Source of the DNA: Nocardia puris
Lineage (GTDB): Bacteria > Actinomycetota > Actinomycetes > Mycobacteriales > Mycobacteriaceae
Reading direction: 5' to 3'
DNA length: 64,000 nucleotides
Assembly: GCF_003315035.1 (NCBI RefSeq)
Contig: NZ_QNRE01000010.1
Span: forward strand, 62,001 to 126,000
Position 1 is the stretch's first letter; every line of letters starts with the position of its first letter. The position numbers and the translations under genes were made by a program. Below, piece by piece: positions 25,687-33,765 of this stretch. The notes beneath the pieces were generated by a model, which ran no database searches, was not told where the DNA came from, and saw only the letters and a program-made list of their open reading frames with translations.

Positions 25687-27198
25687 TCACATAGGAGGCG
25701 GGGTGACAGACCCGCCATTCGCGGGGACCCAGTTGCCATGGAATCCGGCCGGAATCCGGTGCGGCAGATGCACCCTCGCGAGTTCTTCCAGGGAGCTCGC
25801 ATCCAGGATCGCCAAGGCGCTGGTATCGGTGGCGAAGTCGTAGACCAACCCCATCAGCACGCCGTCGTCCTCGGCGGCGTCCGGCGAATTCGGGTGAAAT
25901 ACGAACTCCCCCAGATGCTTTCCCGTGCCGAACGTCTTGACGTCCGCGCCGCCGCGCGCCAGATCGTGTTTGAACAGCATCGAGGTGTCGGCCGGTTCGG
26001 CGCTCTCGGCCACCGTGTACCCGTACCGGTGGCGCTTCCCGAGGCGCCGCTCGTCGACCCGGGGGAACTCCTGCACCCGGTCGTCGGACCGCGATTCGCG
26101 CACCGCGCCCCGGGCTAGGTCCACGATCCACCGGTCCAGGGTCGGCGACCCGTCGGGGCCCGCTTGGCCGGCGTCGAACATCCTCGGGTACCGGACGACA
26201 TCGAGCACCAAGGTGTCACCGGCCTCGAAGGCGTTCATCGTGTGGAAGACGTAGCAGGGCTCGACCTCGAACCACCGCACATCGGCGCTCACGCCCTCGC
26301 GCGGCATGACGCCCACCCTTGCCGGGTAGCGGGGATTCCAGCGGTACGGGAACCGATGGTCGCCGCGCCGCGTCGGGCGCCGGGCGGCGAACGCGTCCGG
26401 GATGCGGACGCGGCCCACCGCGGCCGACAGCAGCATCCGCGCCGGCCCGCGCAGGGCCGGCGCGACGGCCATCTCGACGGCCCGGCGCGCGTCGAACGTG
26501 ACCGGCAGATCGAAGAACACGACGTAGTTCTCGGTCAGCGCGAAGTCGTGCATCATCGGGCTGCCGCCCACCTCGATCGCCACCTTGCGCCGCGCTCGCC
26601 CGTCGACGCCCACCACGGAATACCGCACCGTGTTACCGCGATCGAAGGAGTACGTCACGGCGTGCAGTTCGCCGGTGTCCGGGTCGCGCTTGGGGTGGGC
26701 GGCGTACCCGCGGCTCAGCGTGCCGCCGAAGTCGCAGACGCCGACCGTGTCCAGCTCATCGGTGAGTTCGTAGTTCGCCACGCCGCCCTCGACGAGTGCC
26801 AGCGTCTTGCCGGCGTGCCCGATGACGTTGGTGTTGGCACCGATTCCGGTGACCGCGCCGCCGCCGTCGGCGCCCTCGCCGAGCGCCGCCGCCGTGGCCG
26901 GGCCGCGCACCCAGCGATTGCGGTACCACTCGGCCTTGCCGTCGCGGATCCGTATGCCGTGCACCATGCCGTCGCCGACGAACCAGTGGTAGCGCTCGGG
27001 GTCGATCTCCCCGATCGGATTGGGGCCGTTGCGCAGGTATCTGCCGTCCAGATGACCGGGAATCGTGCCGGTGACCGTCAGCTCGGTCAGCGTGTGTTCG
27101 CGGCGGACGGGAGCGAAAACGCCTTCGAGGAATCGATTTCCCACCGTTGAACCATCACACGAATCAGCCGGGAGCGCCGCAGTTTTCCGATTCGCCAC
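25687..27198 (-). CDS. Carotenoid/stilbene cleavage oxygenase (RPE65 family)
   Basis: A 503-residue non-haem iron dioxygenase that cleaves a double bond in carotenoids or related polyenes. All four iron-binding histidines of the beta-propeller are visible: His168 (AAHPKRD), His217 (MMHDFA), His319 (VFHTMNAFE) and His487 (GFHGNWVP). The family N-terminal signature YLRNGPNPIGEID is also present. The likely start is the GTG at 27198, 16 bases after the VOC gene's stop. It reads in the same direction as the Pfa-type operon, 379 bases upstream. No carotenoid genes are in the window, so the substrate may come from elsewhere or be a polyene made by the neighbouring synthase; the latter is speculation. 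Confidence 0.88.
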   Translation of the reverse strand: MANRKTAALPADSCDGSTVGNRFLEGVFAPVRREHTLTELTVTGTIPGHLDGRYLRNGPNPIGEIDPERYHWFVGDGMVHGIRIRDGKAEWYRNRWVRGPATAAALGEGADGGGAVTGIGANTNVIGHAGKTLALVEGGVANYELTDELDTVGVCDFGGTLSRGYAAHPKRDPDTGELHAVTYSFDRGNTVRYSVVGVDGRARRKVAIEVGGSPMMHDFALTENYVVFFDLPVTFDARRAVEMAVAPALRGPARMLLSAAVGRVRIPDAFAARRPTRRGDHRFPYRWNPRYPARVGVMPREGVSADVRWFEVEPCYVFHTMNAFEAGDTLVLDVVRYPRMFDAGQAGPDGSPTLDRWIVDLARGAVRESRSDDRVQEFPRVDERRLGKRHRYGYTVAESAEPADTSMLFKHDLARGGADVKTFGTGKHLGEFVFHPNSPDAAEDDGVLMGLVYDFATDTSALAILDASSLEELARVHLPHRIPAGFHGNWVPANGGSVTPPPM

Positions 27199-27214
27199 CG
27201 GCGCGCGGCGTCCC

Positions 27215-27622
27215 TCACCCCCGGCTGGAGATCTGCTGGATGGCCCACTCGTTGCCGTCGGGGTCGGCGAAGAAGAGGAAGCCGACGTTGTCGAGGGGGT
27301 CGGGCACCGGGCGGGGGTTCTCGCCGAGCACCTGGACCTCGCCGATGTCGAGGCCGCGCTCGAGCAGTTCCGCGCGCGCCAGGTGGATGTCGGGGACGAC
27401 CAGTTGCAGGCCCTTGAGGGAGCCCGGCGGCATATCCGGCACCGCCCCCTTGCCGATCACGATCGAGCATCCCGAGCCCGGGGGCGTGAGCTGCACGATC
27501 CGGGTGTTCTCGTCGATCACCGTGTCGTGGTCGACGGTGAAGCCGAGCAACCGCGCGTAGAAGTCCTTGGCGCGGTCGATATCGGTTACCGGCACGATCA
27601 CGACCTCGAGCGTCCAGTTCAT
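27215..27622 (-). CDS. VOC/glyoxalase-family protein
   Basis: A 135-residue protein with the paired beta-alpha-beta-beta-beta modules of the vicinal oxygen chelate fold: WTLEVVIVPVTDIDRAKDFY, LGFTVDHDTVI, and C-terminal GFLFFADPDGNEWAIQQ. The ATG at 27622, with AAAGGG six bases upstream, is preferred over a GTG at 27637. The family includes glyoxalase I, dioxygenases and resistance proteins; the residues seen do not single out one reaction. Its stop lies 16 bases before the carotenoid-oxygenase start, so the two are probably co-transcribed. The 287 bases between its start and the next gene hold only a direct repeat. Confidence 0.8.
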   Translation of the reverse strand: MNWTLEVVIVPVTDIDRAKDFYARLLGFTVDHDTVIDENTRIVQLTPPGSGCSIVIGKGAVPDMPPGSLKGLQLVVPDIHLARAELLERGLDIGEVQVLGENPRPVPDPLDNVGFLFFADPDGNEWAIQQISSRG

Positions 27623-27846
27623 GGTCTGCCCTTTCACGTGAGGATGGGTCCGTTCCTACCAGCGGACACGGCACGCCGGACGCGTTCGCGCAGACATTGT
27701 CGAACGTAGCGCCCACCGGCCCACCTGACCACGATCGGCTGGCACACCGCGCGCATGGCGTGGCCGAGACGGTAGCCCGACAACGCGACCGCATGAGCTC
27801 CGCACCTCACACCGCCCCGCGCCGTCGCCCCCGCCGGAACCACGCG

Positions 27847-27913
27847 CGCCCGAACCTCCCCGCGCTCAGTGCCGCCGCCCCCGGCGAAACCGCCCGAACC
27901 TCCCAGCGCTCAG
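27847..27913. repeat. 23-base direct repeat, two copies, 44-base period
   Basis: CGCCCGAACCTCCC-N-GCGCTCAG occurs at 27847-27869 and again at 27891-27913 with a single mismatch (C/A at the fifteenth base). The second copy contains the stop codon of the TetR gene. It looks like a short tandem duplication at the 3' end of that gene; no function is evident. Confidence 0.75.
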
Positions 27914-28557
27914 GTGCGCGGTTTCCAGCGCCAGGCGAACTCCCCCGCTTCGGGCGGGGGGCCGGGCAGGTCCCCCTCGGCGGCCAGGCCCGCGACGAGC
28001 AGGGCGAGGGTGCGCCGACGCAGTTGCGCGGTGCGCTCGGCGTCGGGCAGGACGATGGCCGAGCACGCCTCCAGGAGCAACCCGAGGTCTTGGGCGTTGA
28101 CCTCGGGCCGCAGCCGGCCGGTGGCGTGGGCGCGGCGGACGAGTTCGCCGGTGACCTCGGCGGCGTGCGTCACGGCGGGCACGATCTCGTCGTCCGGGGT
28201 GAACGTGCCCGCCAGGTGCACGGTGAGCGAATGCACGTCGGCGTCCACGACTCGCTCGAGGAAGCCGACCAGCCCGCGCCAGCCGTCCGAATCCTCCAGC
28301 GCCGCATCGGCTTCCGCGTTGTAGCGGTGTAAGCCCTCGTAGCAGAGCGTGCGCAGCAGCACTTCCTTGCTGGGGTAGCGCCGGTACAGTGCGCTGATCC
28401 CGACGCCGGCGCGTTCGGCGACGGCGGCGATGGGGGCGCCCGGATCGGCGAGGAACACCGCCCGCGCGGCCTCGAGGATGAGCCCGTCGTTGCGCGCGGC
28501 CTGCGCTTTGCGGCCCGGCAGACCCTTGCGAGCTGGGGCGTCGGATGTCTTCGGCAT
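27910..28557 (-). CDS. TetR-family repressor of the epoxide hydrolase gene
   Basis: A 215-residue regulator from the ATG at 28557; the frame stays open through the operator region to 28632, but that extension would translate the operators. The N-terminal helix-turn-helix is clear: APIAAVAERAGVGISALYRRYPSKEVLL. The C-terminal ligand domain is of the type with a conserved HAAEVTGELVRRAHATGRL helix. It is divergent from the epoxide hydrolase gene at 28647, with 89 bases between starts holding two operator-like dyads (see 28575-28632). It therefore very likely represses both itself and the hydrolase operon until an epoxide- or lipid-like effector binds. Confidence 0.88.
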   Translation of the reverse strand: MPKTSDAPARKGLPGRKAQAARNDGLILEAARAVFLADPGAPIAAVAERAGVGISALYRRYPSKEVLLRTLCYEGLHRYNAEADAALEDSDGWRGLVGFLERVVDADVHSLTVHLAGTFTPDDEIVPAVTHAAEVTGELVRRAHATGRLRPEVNAQDLGLLLEACSAIVLPDAERTAQLRRRTLALLVAGLAAEGDLPGPPPEAGEFAWRWKPRT

Positions 28558-28574
28558 GAATTCGAGGATAGCAC

Positions 28575-28632
28575 TTGAAACGGAATGATCCGTTCTGCTA
28601 CTGTTCAAACAGAACAGAACATTCCGTTTCAA
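28575..28632. promoter_or_regulatory. Double TetR operator and promoter between repressor and epoxide hydrolase
   Basis: The ends form a perfect 13-base inverted repeat (TTGAAACGGAATG at 28575-28587, CATTCCGTTTCAA at 28620-28632). Within it are two operator-like dyads with the same half-site: AACGGA-ATGA-TCCGTT (28579-28594) and AACAGA-ACAT-TCCGTT (28613-28628, one mismatch), 34 bases apart centre to centre. A plus-strand promoter TTGAAA (28575-28580), 18-base spacer, TACTGT (28599-28604) overlaps the first dyad, and its predicted transcript start (about 28611) abuts the second. Binding at either site should block transcription both ways. Confidence 0.72.
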
Positions 28633-28646
28633 AACGAGGAGTCGTC

Positions 28647-29732
28647 ATGACCGCCATCACCCCCTTCCGCATCGACGTCCCGCAGGCCGAGCTGGACGAG
28701 CTGCGCGACCGCCTGGCCCGCACCCGCTGGGCCGACCAGATCCCCGGCTCCGGCGACGAGTACGGCGTGAGCACCGACCGGGTCCGGCACCTGGCGCAGC
28801 TGTGGCGCGACGGGTTCGACTGGCGCGCGGTGGAGCGCGATCTCAACACCCTGCCGCAGTTCACCACCGAGATCGACGGACAGACGATCCACTTCGCGCA
28901 CGTGAAGTCCGAGCGCGACAACGCTTTTCCGCTGATCCTGGTGCACGGGTGGCCGGGCACCTTCGTGGAGTTCCGCGCACTCGTCGCCCCGCTCACCGCG
29001 GCGGGCTTCGATCTGGTGATCCCCTCGGTGCCCGGCGTCGGATTCTCCGGCCCCACCACGGAATCCGGCTGGCACAGCGCCCGGATCGCGCGTGCTTTCA
29101 CCGAATTGATGGCGCGCCTCGGCTACACCCGCTACGGCGCGGTGGGCAACGACGGTGGCGCGATGGTCGCTCCCGAGATGGGCCGCGTCGCGCCGGAAAA
29201 CGTGGTGGCCGTGCAGGTTTCGCAGGTCTACTCGTTCCCGAGCGGCGATCCCGCCGAGCTGGCCGACCTCACCGAGGACGAGCAGCGCGCACTCGAGACA
29301 CTGACCTGGTTCGCGGAGAACAAGATGGGCTTCAACATCCTGCAGTCCCAGCAGCCGCAGACCCTGGCCCACGCGCTGGCGGACTCGCCGGCCGGCCTCG
29401 TCGGCTGGCACGCGCAGCTGCTCGGCCCCGACCTCGACGACGAGTTCGTGCTCACCAATATCGCCATCCAGTGGTTCACCGGCACCGCGGGCTCGGCCAC
29501 CCGGCGCTATTTCGAGGACAAGAACGCGCCGCACCCCACCGAGCCGACCACGGTGCCGCTGGGCCTCTCGGGCTCGAACGGCGACTTCCACGGCATCCGC
29601 CGCTTCGCCGAGCGCGATCACGCGAACGTAGTGTCCTGGCGGACCCACGACGTGCACTCCCACTACCTGCACCACGCCGCGCCCGAGCTGATGGCGCGGG
29701 AGATCGCCGACTTCTTCGACCGCTACCGCTGA
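28647..29732 (+). CDS. Epoxide hydrolase (EHN-type, microsomal-like)
   Basis: A 361-residue alpha/beta hydrolase with the N-terminal EHN domain (PFRIDVPQAELDELRDRLARTRW) of microsomal-type epoxide hydrolases. The oxyanion-hole motif HGWPG is followed by the nucleophile region AVGNDGGAMVAPEMG, where the aspartate would form the ester intermediate. The late histidine region reads HDVHSHYLHHAAPE, less typical than the family's GGHF. The ATG at 28647 has GAGGA seven bases upstream. It is divergently controlled by the TetR at 27910-28557 and followed by an NAD(P)-binding protein, suggesting detoxification or catabolism of an epoxide or juvenile-hormone-like lipid. Confidence 0.85.
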   Translation: MTAITPFRIDVPQAELDELRDRLARTRWADQIPGSGDEYGVSTDRVRHLAQLWRDGFDWRAVERDLNTLPQFTTEIDGQTIHFAHVKSERDNAFPLILVHGWPGTFVEFRALVAPLTAAGFDLVIPSVPGVGFSGPTTESGWHSARIARAFTELMARLGYTRYGAVGNDGGAMVAPEMGRVAPENVVAVQVSQVYSFPSGDPAELADLTEDEQRALETLTWFAENKMGFNILQSQQPQTLAHALADSPAGLVGWHAQLLGPDLDDEFVLTNIAIQWFTGTAGSATRRYFEDKNAPHPTEPTTVPLGLSGSNGDFHGIRRFAERDHANVVSWRTHDVHSHYLHHAAPELMAREIADFFDRYR

Positions 29733-29845
29733 GACACTCGCTTATGTCTTGGAGACGCGTGGCCATGGATCGTCTCACCTGGCGCTGTTGTACTGGATTC
29801 ACCGAGAACACAGGGGCTTTCACCAGCCCGGACAGGGAGCACACC

Positions 29846-30469
29846 ATGAGGATCGCAGTCTTCGGAGCCACCGGAACCGTCGGCCGTCTCGTCGTCGAGC
29901 GAGCGCTCGGCGAGGGCCACGAGGTCACCGCGTTCACCCGCGACGCCGGGAACATCACCCGCAGCCACGAGCGCCTGCGGGTGGTGGCGGGCGACGTCTT
30001 CGACACGCACGCCGCCGAGCGCGCGGTGGCGGGCCAGGATGCGGTGATCGTCGCGCTCGGCGACGGGCGCATCGGGAAGGTGCGCTTCGGCGGCACCAAG
30101 GCGGTGGTCGAGGCCATGCACCGCACCGGCGTGAAGCGGTTGATCTGCCAGAGCAGCCTCGGCGTCGGTGACAGCCGCGGCAATCTCGACTTCCTCTGGA
30201 AATACGTGCTTTTCGGGGTGATCCTGCGCCGCGCCTACAACGATCACGTCGCCCAGGAGACGTATGTCATGGCGAGCCAACTGGATTGGACGATCGTGCG
30301 GCCCAGCGCGTTCACCGACGGCCCGCGCACCGGGACCTACCGGCGCGACTTCCCGGGCACCGAACCCGGTCTCGCACTGAAGATCTCGCGCGCCGATATC
30401 GCGGACTTCCTGCTCGAACAGCTCACCGACGACACCTACCTGCACCGCACCCCCGGCATCTCGCACTGA
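29846..30469 (+). CDS. NAD(P)-binding Rossmann protein (NmrA/atypical SDR type)
   Basis: A 207-residue protein starting at the ATG at 29846 with GGGAG nine bases upstream. The nucleotide-binding loop is FGATGTVGRLVVERAL at the very N terminus, followed by a second strand VTAFTRD and a conserved VVAGDVFD. These features place it with the NAD(P)H-binding, isomerase/flavin-reductase-like atypical SDR group, which lacks the classical YxxxK pair. It follows the epoxide hydrolase by 113 bases in the same direction and may share its transcript. Substrate unknown. Confidence 0.8.
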   Translation: MRIAVFGATGTVGRLVVERALGEGHEVTAFTRDAGNITRSHERLRVVAGDVFDTHAAERAVAGQDAVIVALGDGRIGKVRFGGTKAVVEAMHRTGVKRLICQSSLGVGDSRGNLDFLWKYVLFGVILRRAYNDHVAQETYVMASQLDWTIVRPSAFTDGPRTGTYRRDFPGTEPGLALKISRADIADFLLEQLTDDTYLHRTPGISH

Positions 30470-30693
30470 TGCCCGCCACCTTGTCGCGACCCACGCCCCC
30501 TCAACACCGCGTGGGTCGCGACGTCGACCATCGTTCGGACCACCCGGTACCGAACCGGCTATACGCCGTACTGCTCCGGCGTGTCACCGTCGGCGCGCCA
30601 CGCCACTTCGCGCGCAGAACGACCCTCCACGAACGCTCGCCTACGACGCGATCGCGGTGCACCACGCGGGCGTTGGCGAACCCACCCCCGCAC

Positions 30694-31842
30694 TCACGCG
30701 TGCTGGTGCAGCTCACCCCAGGCCGGGAACGGATCGGCGTACCTGGTCCACACTCGCGGCCCCGCGGCGAATTCCTCGTCCGTCAACAGCGCGGCGTCGA
30801 GCAGCGCGCGCACCTTGCCCCCGTCGAGCCGCACGCCGATGAACACCACCTCCTGCCCGGCGGACACCTCCAGCGACGACCACCACGCGGCGGGCTCGAA
30901 GGTCAGGTTGGGGCCGGCCTGCGACCAGACCGCCGCCAGCTCCGGACGGCTCGCGATCCAGCAGAATCCCTTGCTGCGCAACATCCCCCGCATCCCGTTC
31001 AGCGCCTCGGCCAACCGCGCGGGATGGAACGGGCGGTCCGCGGTGTAGGTGATGCTGCGGATGCCGTACTCCTCGGTCTCGGGCACGTGCCCGCCGGCCA
31101 GCTCCTCCTCCCAGCCCTCGCTGGCGGCGGCGACCACCGGGTTGTAGCGGCCGGTGGCCAGCACCTCGGACAGGTCGACCACGCCGCGCTCGGCGCGCAG
31201 CACCCGGGCGCGCGGGTTGAGCCTGCGCACCATCGCCTCCACCGTGCCGACGGCGTTCGCGCTCACCAGATCGGTCTTGTTGATCAAGAGCACGTCGGCG
31301 AACTCCACCTGATCCACCAGCAGGTCCGCGATGGTGCGCTCATCGCCGTCCCCGGCCTGGAGGTCGCGCGCGGCCAGCGCCTCCCCGCGCACCACCTCGC
31401 CGAGGAAGGTCGAGGCGTCGACCACGGTGACCATGGTGTCGAGGCGGGCGATGTCGCCGAGCTTGAAGCCGTCCTCGAACTCCCACTCGAACGTCGCCGC
31501 CACCGGCATGGGCTCGGAGATACCCGTGGATTCGATGACGAGCTGGTCGAAGCGCCCCTGCCTGGCCAGTTTCCCGACCGCCTCGATGAGATCCTCGCGC
31601 AGCGTGCAGCAGATGCAGCCGTTGGTGAGCTCGACCAGTTTCTCCTCGGTGCGGTCCAGGTGGCCCTGACCCGCGACCAGCGCCGCGTCGATGTTCACCT
31701 CGCTCATGTCGTTCACGATGACGGCCACGCGGCGGCCGTCGCGGTTGGCGAGGATGTGGTTGAGCAGGGTGGTCTTGCCCGCCCCGAGGAAACCGGACAG
31801 CACGGTGACGGGCAGCGGATCGACGCTCGGCGAAGTGGTCAT
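30694..31842 (-). CDS. COG0523 (CobW/ZNG1-like) metallochaperone GTPase
   Basis: A 382-residue G3E-family GTPase: Walker A GFLGAGKTT (18-25), the COG0523 metal motif CICC (76-79), VIESTGISEP and a NKTDLV base-recognition loop. The C terminus carries the CobW_C domain and ends in a histidine-bearing tail (ELHQHA). A Zur-type box lies just before the start codon, so the gene is likely induced by zinc starvation and delivers zinc to client enzymes, as known for ZNG1/YeiR/YjiA relatives. It stands alone, reading toward the 224-base gap after the NAD(P)-binding gene, in which nothing else was seen. Confidence 0.9.
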   Translation of the reverse strand: MTTSPSVDPLPVTVLSGFLGAGKTTLLNHILANRDGRRVAVIVNDMSEVNIDAALVAGQGHLDRTEEKLVELTNGCICCTLREDLIEAVGKLARQGRFDQLVIESTGISEPMPVAATFEWEFEDGFKLGDIARLDTMVTVVDASTFLGEVVRGEALAARDLQAGDGDERTIADLLVDQVEFADVLLINKTDLVSANAVGTVEAMVRRLNPRARVLRAERGVVDLSEVLATGRYNPVVAAASEGWEEELAGGHVPETEEYGIRSITYTADRPFHPARLAEALNGMRGMLRSKGFCWIASRPELAAVWSQAGPNLTFEPAAWWSSLEVSAGQEVVFIGVRLDGGKVRALLDAALLTDEEFAAGPRVWTRYADPFPAWGELHQHA

Positions 31843-31847
31843 GCCTT

Positions 31848-31867
31848 AATGATAATGGTTTTCATTT
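31848..31867 (-). promoter_or_regulatory. Candidate Zur box at the COG0523 start codon
   Basis: The AT-rich imperfect dyad AATGATAATGGTTTTCATTT (plus strand) lies in very GC-rich surroundings, only five bases upstream of the ATG. Its arms ATGA-AA and TT-TCAT fit the actinobacterial Zur consensus (TGAAAATCATTTTCA type). The location implies transcription starting close to the start codon and repression by zinc-loaded Zur. Confidence 0.68.
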
Positions 31868-31923
31868 ATGACAGGGCGGCGGGTGCGCGCACACGCGGCC
31901 GCGGGGCCGTAGATTCTTGCGGT

Positions 31924-32769
31924 GTGAAACTGCTGCCCCTTCCCGACAGCGGACAGACCCCGGTCCGCGTCCTCACCATCGCAGGCACCGACTCCGGCGG
32001 CGGGGCCGGAATCCAGGCCGATACGCGCACCATGGCGCTGTGCGGCGTGCACGCGTGCGTCGCCGTCGCGGCGGTGACCGTGCAGAACTCGGTGGGCGTG
32101 AGCGGCTTCCACGAGATCCCGCCGGGGATCGTGGCCGACCAGGTGCGCACCGTGGTGAGCGATATCGGGATCGCCGCCGCCAAGACCGGCATGCTCGCGT
32201 CCACCCCGATCATCGAGGCCGTGGCTGGGGTGTGCCGCGAGGTGGGCATCGGCCGCGACGGCCATATCCCCTTGGTGGTCGACCCGGTCGCCGCCTCCAT
32301 GCACGGCGACCCGCTGCTGCACGCCGAGGCGCTGGACGCGGTGCGGCACACCCTGTTTCCGCTGGCCACGGTGGTGACGCCGAACCTGGACGAGGTGCGC
32401 TTGATCACCGGCGTCGAGGTGGTGGACCGGGCGACCGCGCGCAAGGCCGCCGAGGCGCTGCACGCGCTGGGCCCGAGCTGGGCCATCGTGAAGGGCGGGC
32501 ACCTGCGGTCCTCGGAGGTCAGCACCGACCTGCTGTTCGACGGCGAGGCGTTCCACGAGTTCACCGCCCCGCGCATCGCGACCGGCAACGATCACGGCGG
32601 CGGCGACACCCTCGCGGCCGCGCTGGCCTGCGCGCTGGGGCACGGCTACTCGGTGCCCGACGCGGTGGCCTTCGCCAAGGAGTGGACGCGGCGCTGTCTG
32701 GAGGCGTCCTACGATCTGGGCGCGGGCCACGGCCCGGTCTCCCCGCTGTGGCGGCTGCGCCACTCCTGA
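31924..32769 (+). CDS. thiD: Hydroxymethylpyrimidine phosphate kinase ThiD
   Basis: A 281-residue ribokinase-fold kinase that phosphorylates hydroxymethylpyrimidine (phosphate) for ThiE. The N-terminal AGTDSGGGAGIQADTRTM block, AAKTGMLAS, DPVAASMHGDPLL and TPNLDEVRLITG are typical of ThiD. The active-site turn reads NDHGGGDTLAAALA, with Asp where the E. coli enzyme has the Cys of HGTGC. The GTG at 31924 has no ribosome-binding site, but a -10-like TAGATT (31910-31915) eight bases upstream suggests a leaderless message. It lies divergent from the COG0523 gene, with 81 bases between. In M. tuberculosis it adjoins thiC. Confidence 0.93.
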   Translation: MKLLPLPDSGQTPVRVLTIAGTDSGGGAGIQADTRTMALCGVHACVAVAAVTVQNSVGVSGFHEIPPGIVADQVRTVVSDIGIAAAKTGMLASTPIIEAVAGVCREVGIGRDGHIPLVVDPVAASMHGDPLLHAEALDAVRHTLFPLATVVTPNLDEVRLITGVEVVDRATARKAAEALHALGPSWAIVKGGHLRSSEVSTDLLFDGEAFHEFTAPRIATGNDHGGGDTLAAALACALGHGYSVPDAVAFAKEWTRRCLEASYDLGAGHGPVSPLWRLRHS

Positions 32770-32834
32770 GACACGCCGTCCCGACCAGCGGGCCGGGCTA
32801 CCGGAACTTGTCGGTGGGCGGGTCCATACTGGGT

Positions 32835-32848
32835 GTGTTGCGCAACAC
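32835..32848. repeat. Perfect 14-base palindrome in a convergent gap
   Basis: GTGTTGCGCAACAC lies between the ends of thiD and the TetR gene at 32950-33672. It is too compact for a stable hairpin and sits where neither neighbour has its promoter; it may bind a regulator or be chance. The rest of the 180-base gap shows nothing. Confidence 0.5.
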
Positions 32849-32949
32849 CATCGGCCTCAACGGCGCGGCCGGTTCAGGACAACGGCGTTCGCGGTGTTCG
32901 CGACGAGGCGCCCTCCCTACCGTCCGCGGCGGTATCGCGGGGCCCGGTC

Positions 32950-33672
32950 CTAGCGGGCCGAGAAGGCCAGGTGCAGGGGCTGCTCGGCGTCGATCGCGAT
33001 GCCGTTCAACCGCGCGTTCGCCTCGGCGAGCGCCGAGATGATCTCCGCCAGATACGCCACGAACTTCTCGATCGGCATGGCATTGGCCGCCAGCCGGTTC
33101 GCGCCGAGCCACCAGTCGGTGGCCGAGGCGACCGCGCCGAAGATGGAGTAGTTGACCAACTCGATGCTGGCCACGTCGACCGTCTCGTCCAGCAACCCCG
33201 CGAACAGCTCCGCCAACCGCCGCGCCGACTGGCGGGCCGATTGCAGCGCCCGCTCCGATTCGTCGGCCTGCTGGGTGAAGTGACTGTGCAGCATGAAGCG
33301 GAAGACGTTGGGGTGTTCGGTCACCACCAGCGCGTATTCCGCGGCGCTGCGGCGCACCAGTTCGCGGGCGGAGTCGCCGGTGAGGTCGATGCCCGCCAGG
33401 ATGCGCTCCCACAGGATGTCGCGCACCCGGTCCACGATGGCGTTGTAGAGGTCGGTCTTGTCCTCGAAATGCCGGTACAGCTTGGGTTTCGCGGCGCCGG
33501 CCTCCTTGGCGATATCGCCCATGCTGACCTCGGGGCCGTACTTGTCCAGCGCGCGGAACGCCGCGCTCACGAACTCCTGGCGCACCTGGCGCCGGTGCTC
33601 GCGCCACCGCTCGGTTCTGGCATCGACGCGACCTGATCGCGCCCGGTCGGTGCTCCGGCGGCTGCTCTTCAC
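32950..33672 (-). CDS. TetR-family regulator
   Basis: A 240-residue regulator; the GTG at 33672 is chosen because further upstream the frame crosses the palindromic control region, although the start is uncertain. The helix-turn-helix PEVSMGDIAKEAGAAKPKLYRHFEDKTDLY (about residues 48-77) and the C-terminal dimer helices fit TetR proteins of lipid metabolism. It is divergent from a second TetR gene at 33830, and the 157 bases between contain two near-identical dyads and a promoter. It could govern the mymA-like operon together with the other regulator. Confidence 0.82.
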   Translation of the reverse strand: MKSSRRSTDRARSGRVDARTERWREHRRQVRQEFVSAAFRALDKYGPEVSMGDIAKEAGAAKPKLYRHFEDKTDLYNAIVDRVRDILWERILAGIDLTGDSARELVRRSAAEYALVVTEHPNVFRFMLHSHFTQQADESERALQSARQSARRLAELFAGLLDETVDVASIELVNYSIFGAVASATDWWLGANRLAANAMPIEKFVAYLAEIISALAEANARLNGIAIDAEQPLHLAFSAR

Positions 33673-33741
33673 CCTTGCGACCGTATCAATTCCCGGTGGC
33701 GACCGGTGGTGCGCCGAGTCCGCCCGCCGTGACCGGATCGA

Positions 33742-33760
33742 CGGCGAATCGGATTCGCCG
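33742..33760. promoter_or_regulatory. Upstream operator: 9-base perfect dyad with core GAATCnGATTC
   Basis: CGGCGAATC-G-GATTCGCCG is a perfect 19-base palindrome five bases upstream of a plus-strand -35 element. It shares its 11-base core with the dyad at 33801-33815. Likely binding site for one of the two adjacent TetR proteins. Confidence 0.7.
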
Positions 33761-33765
33761 CGCCG

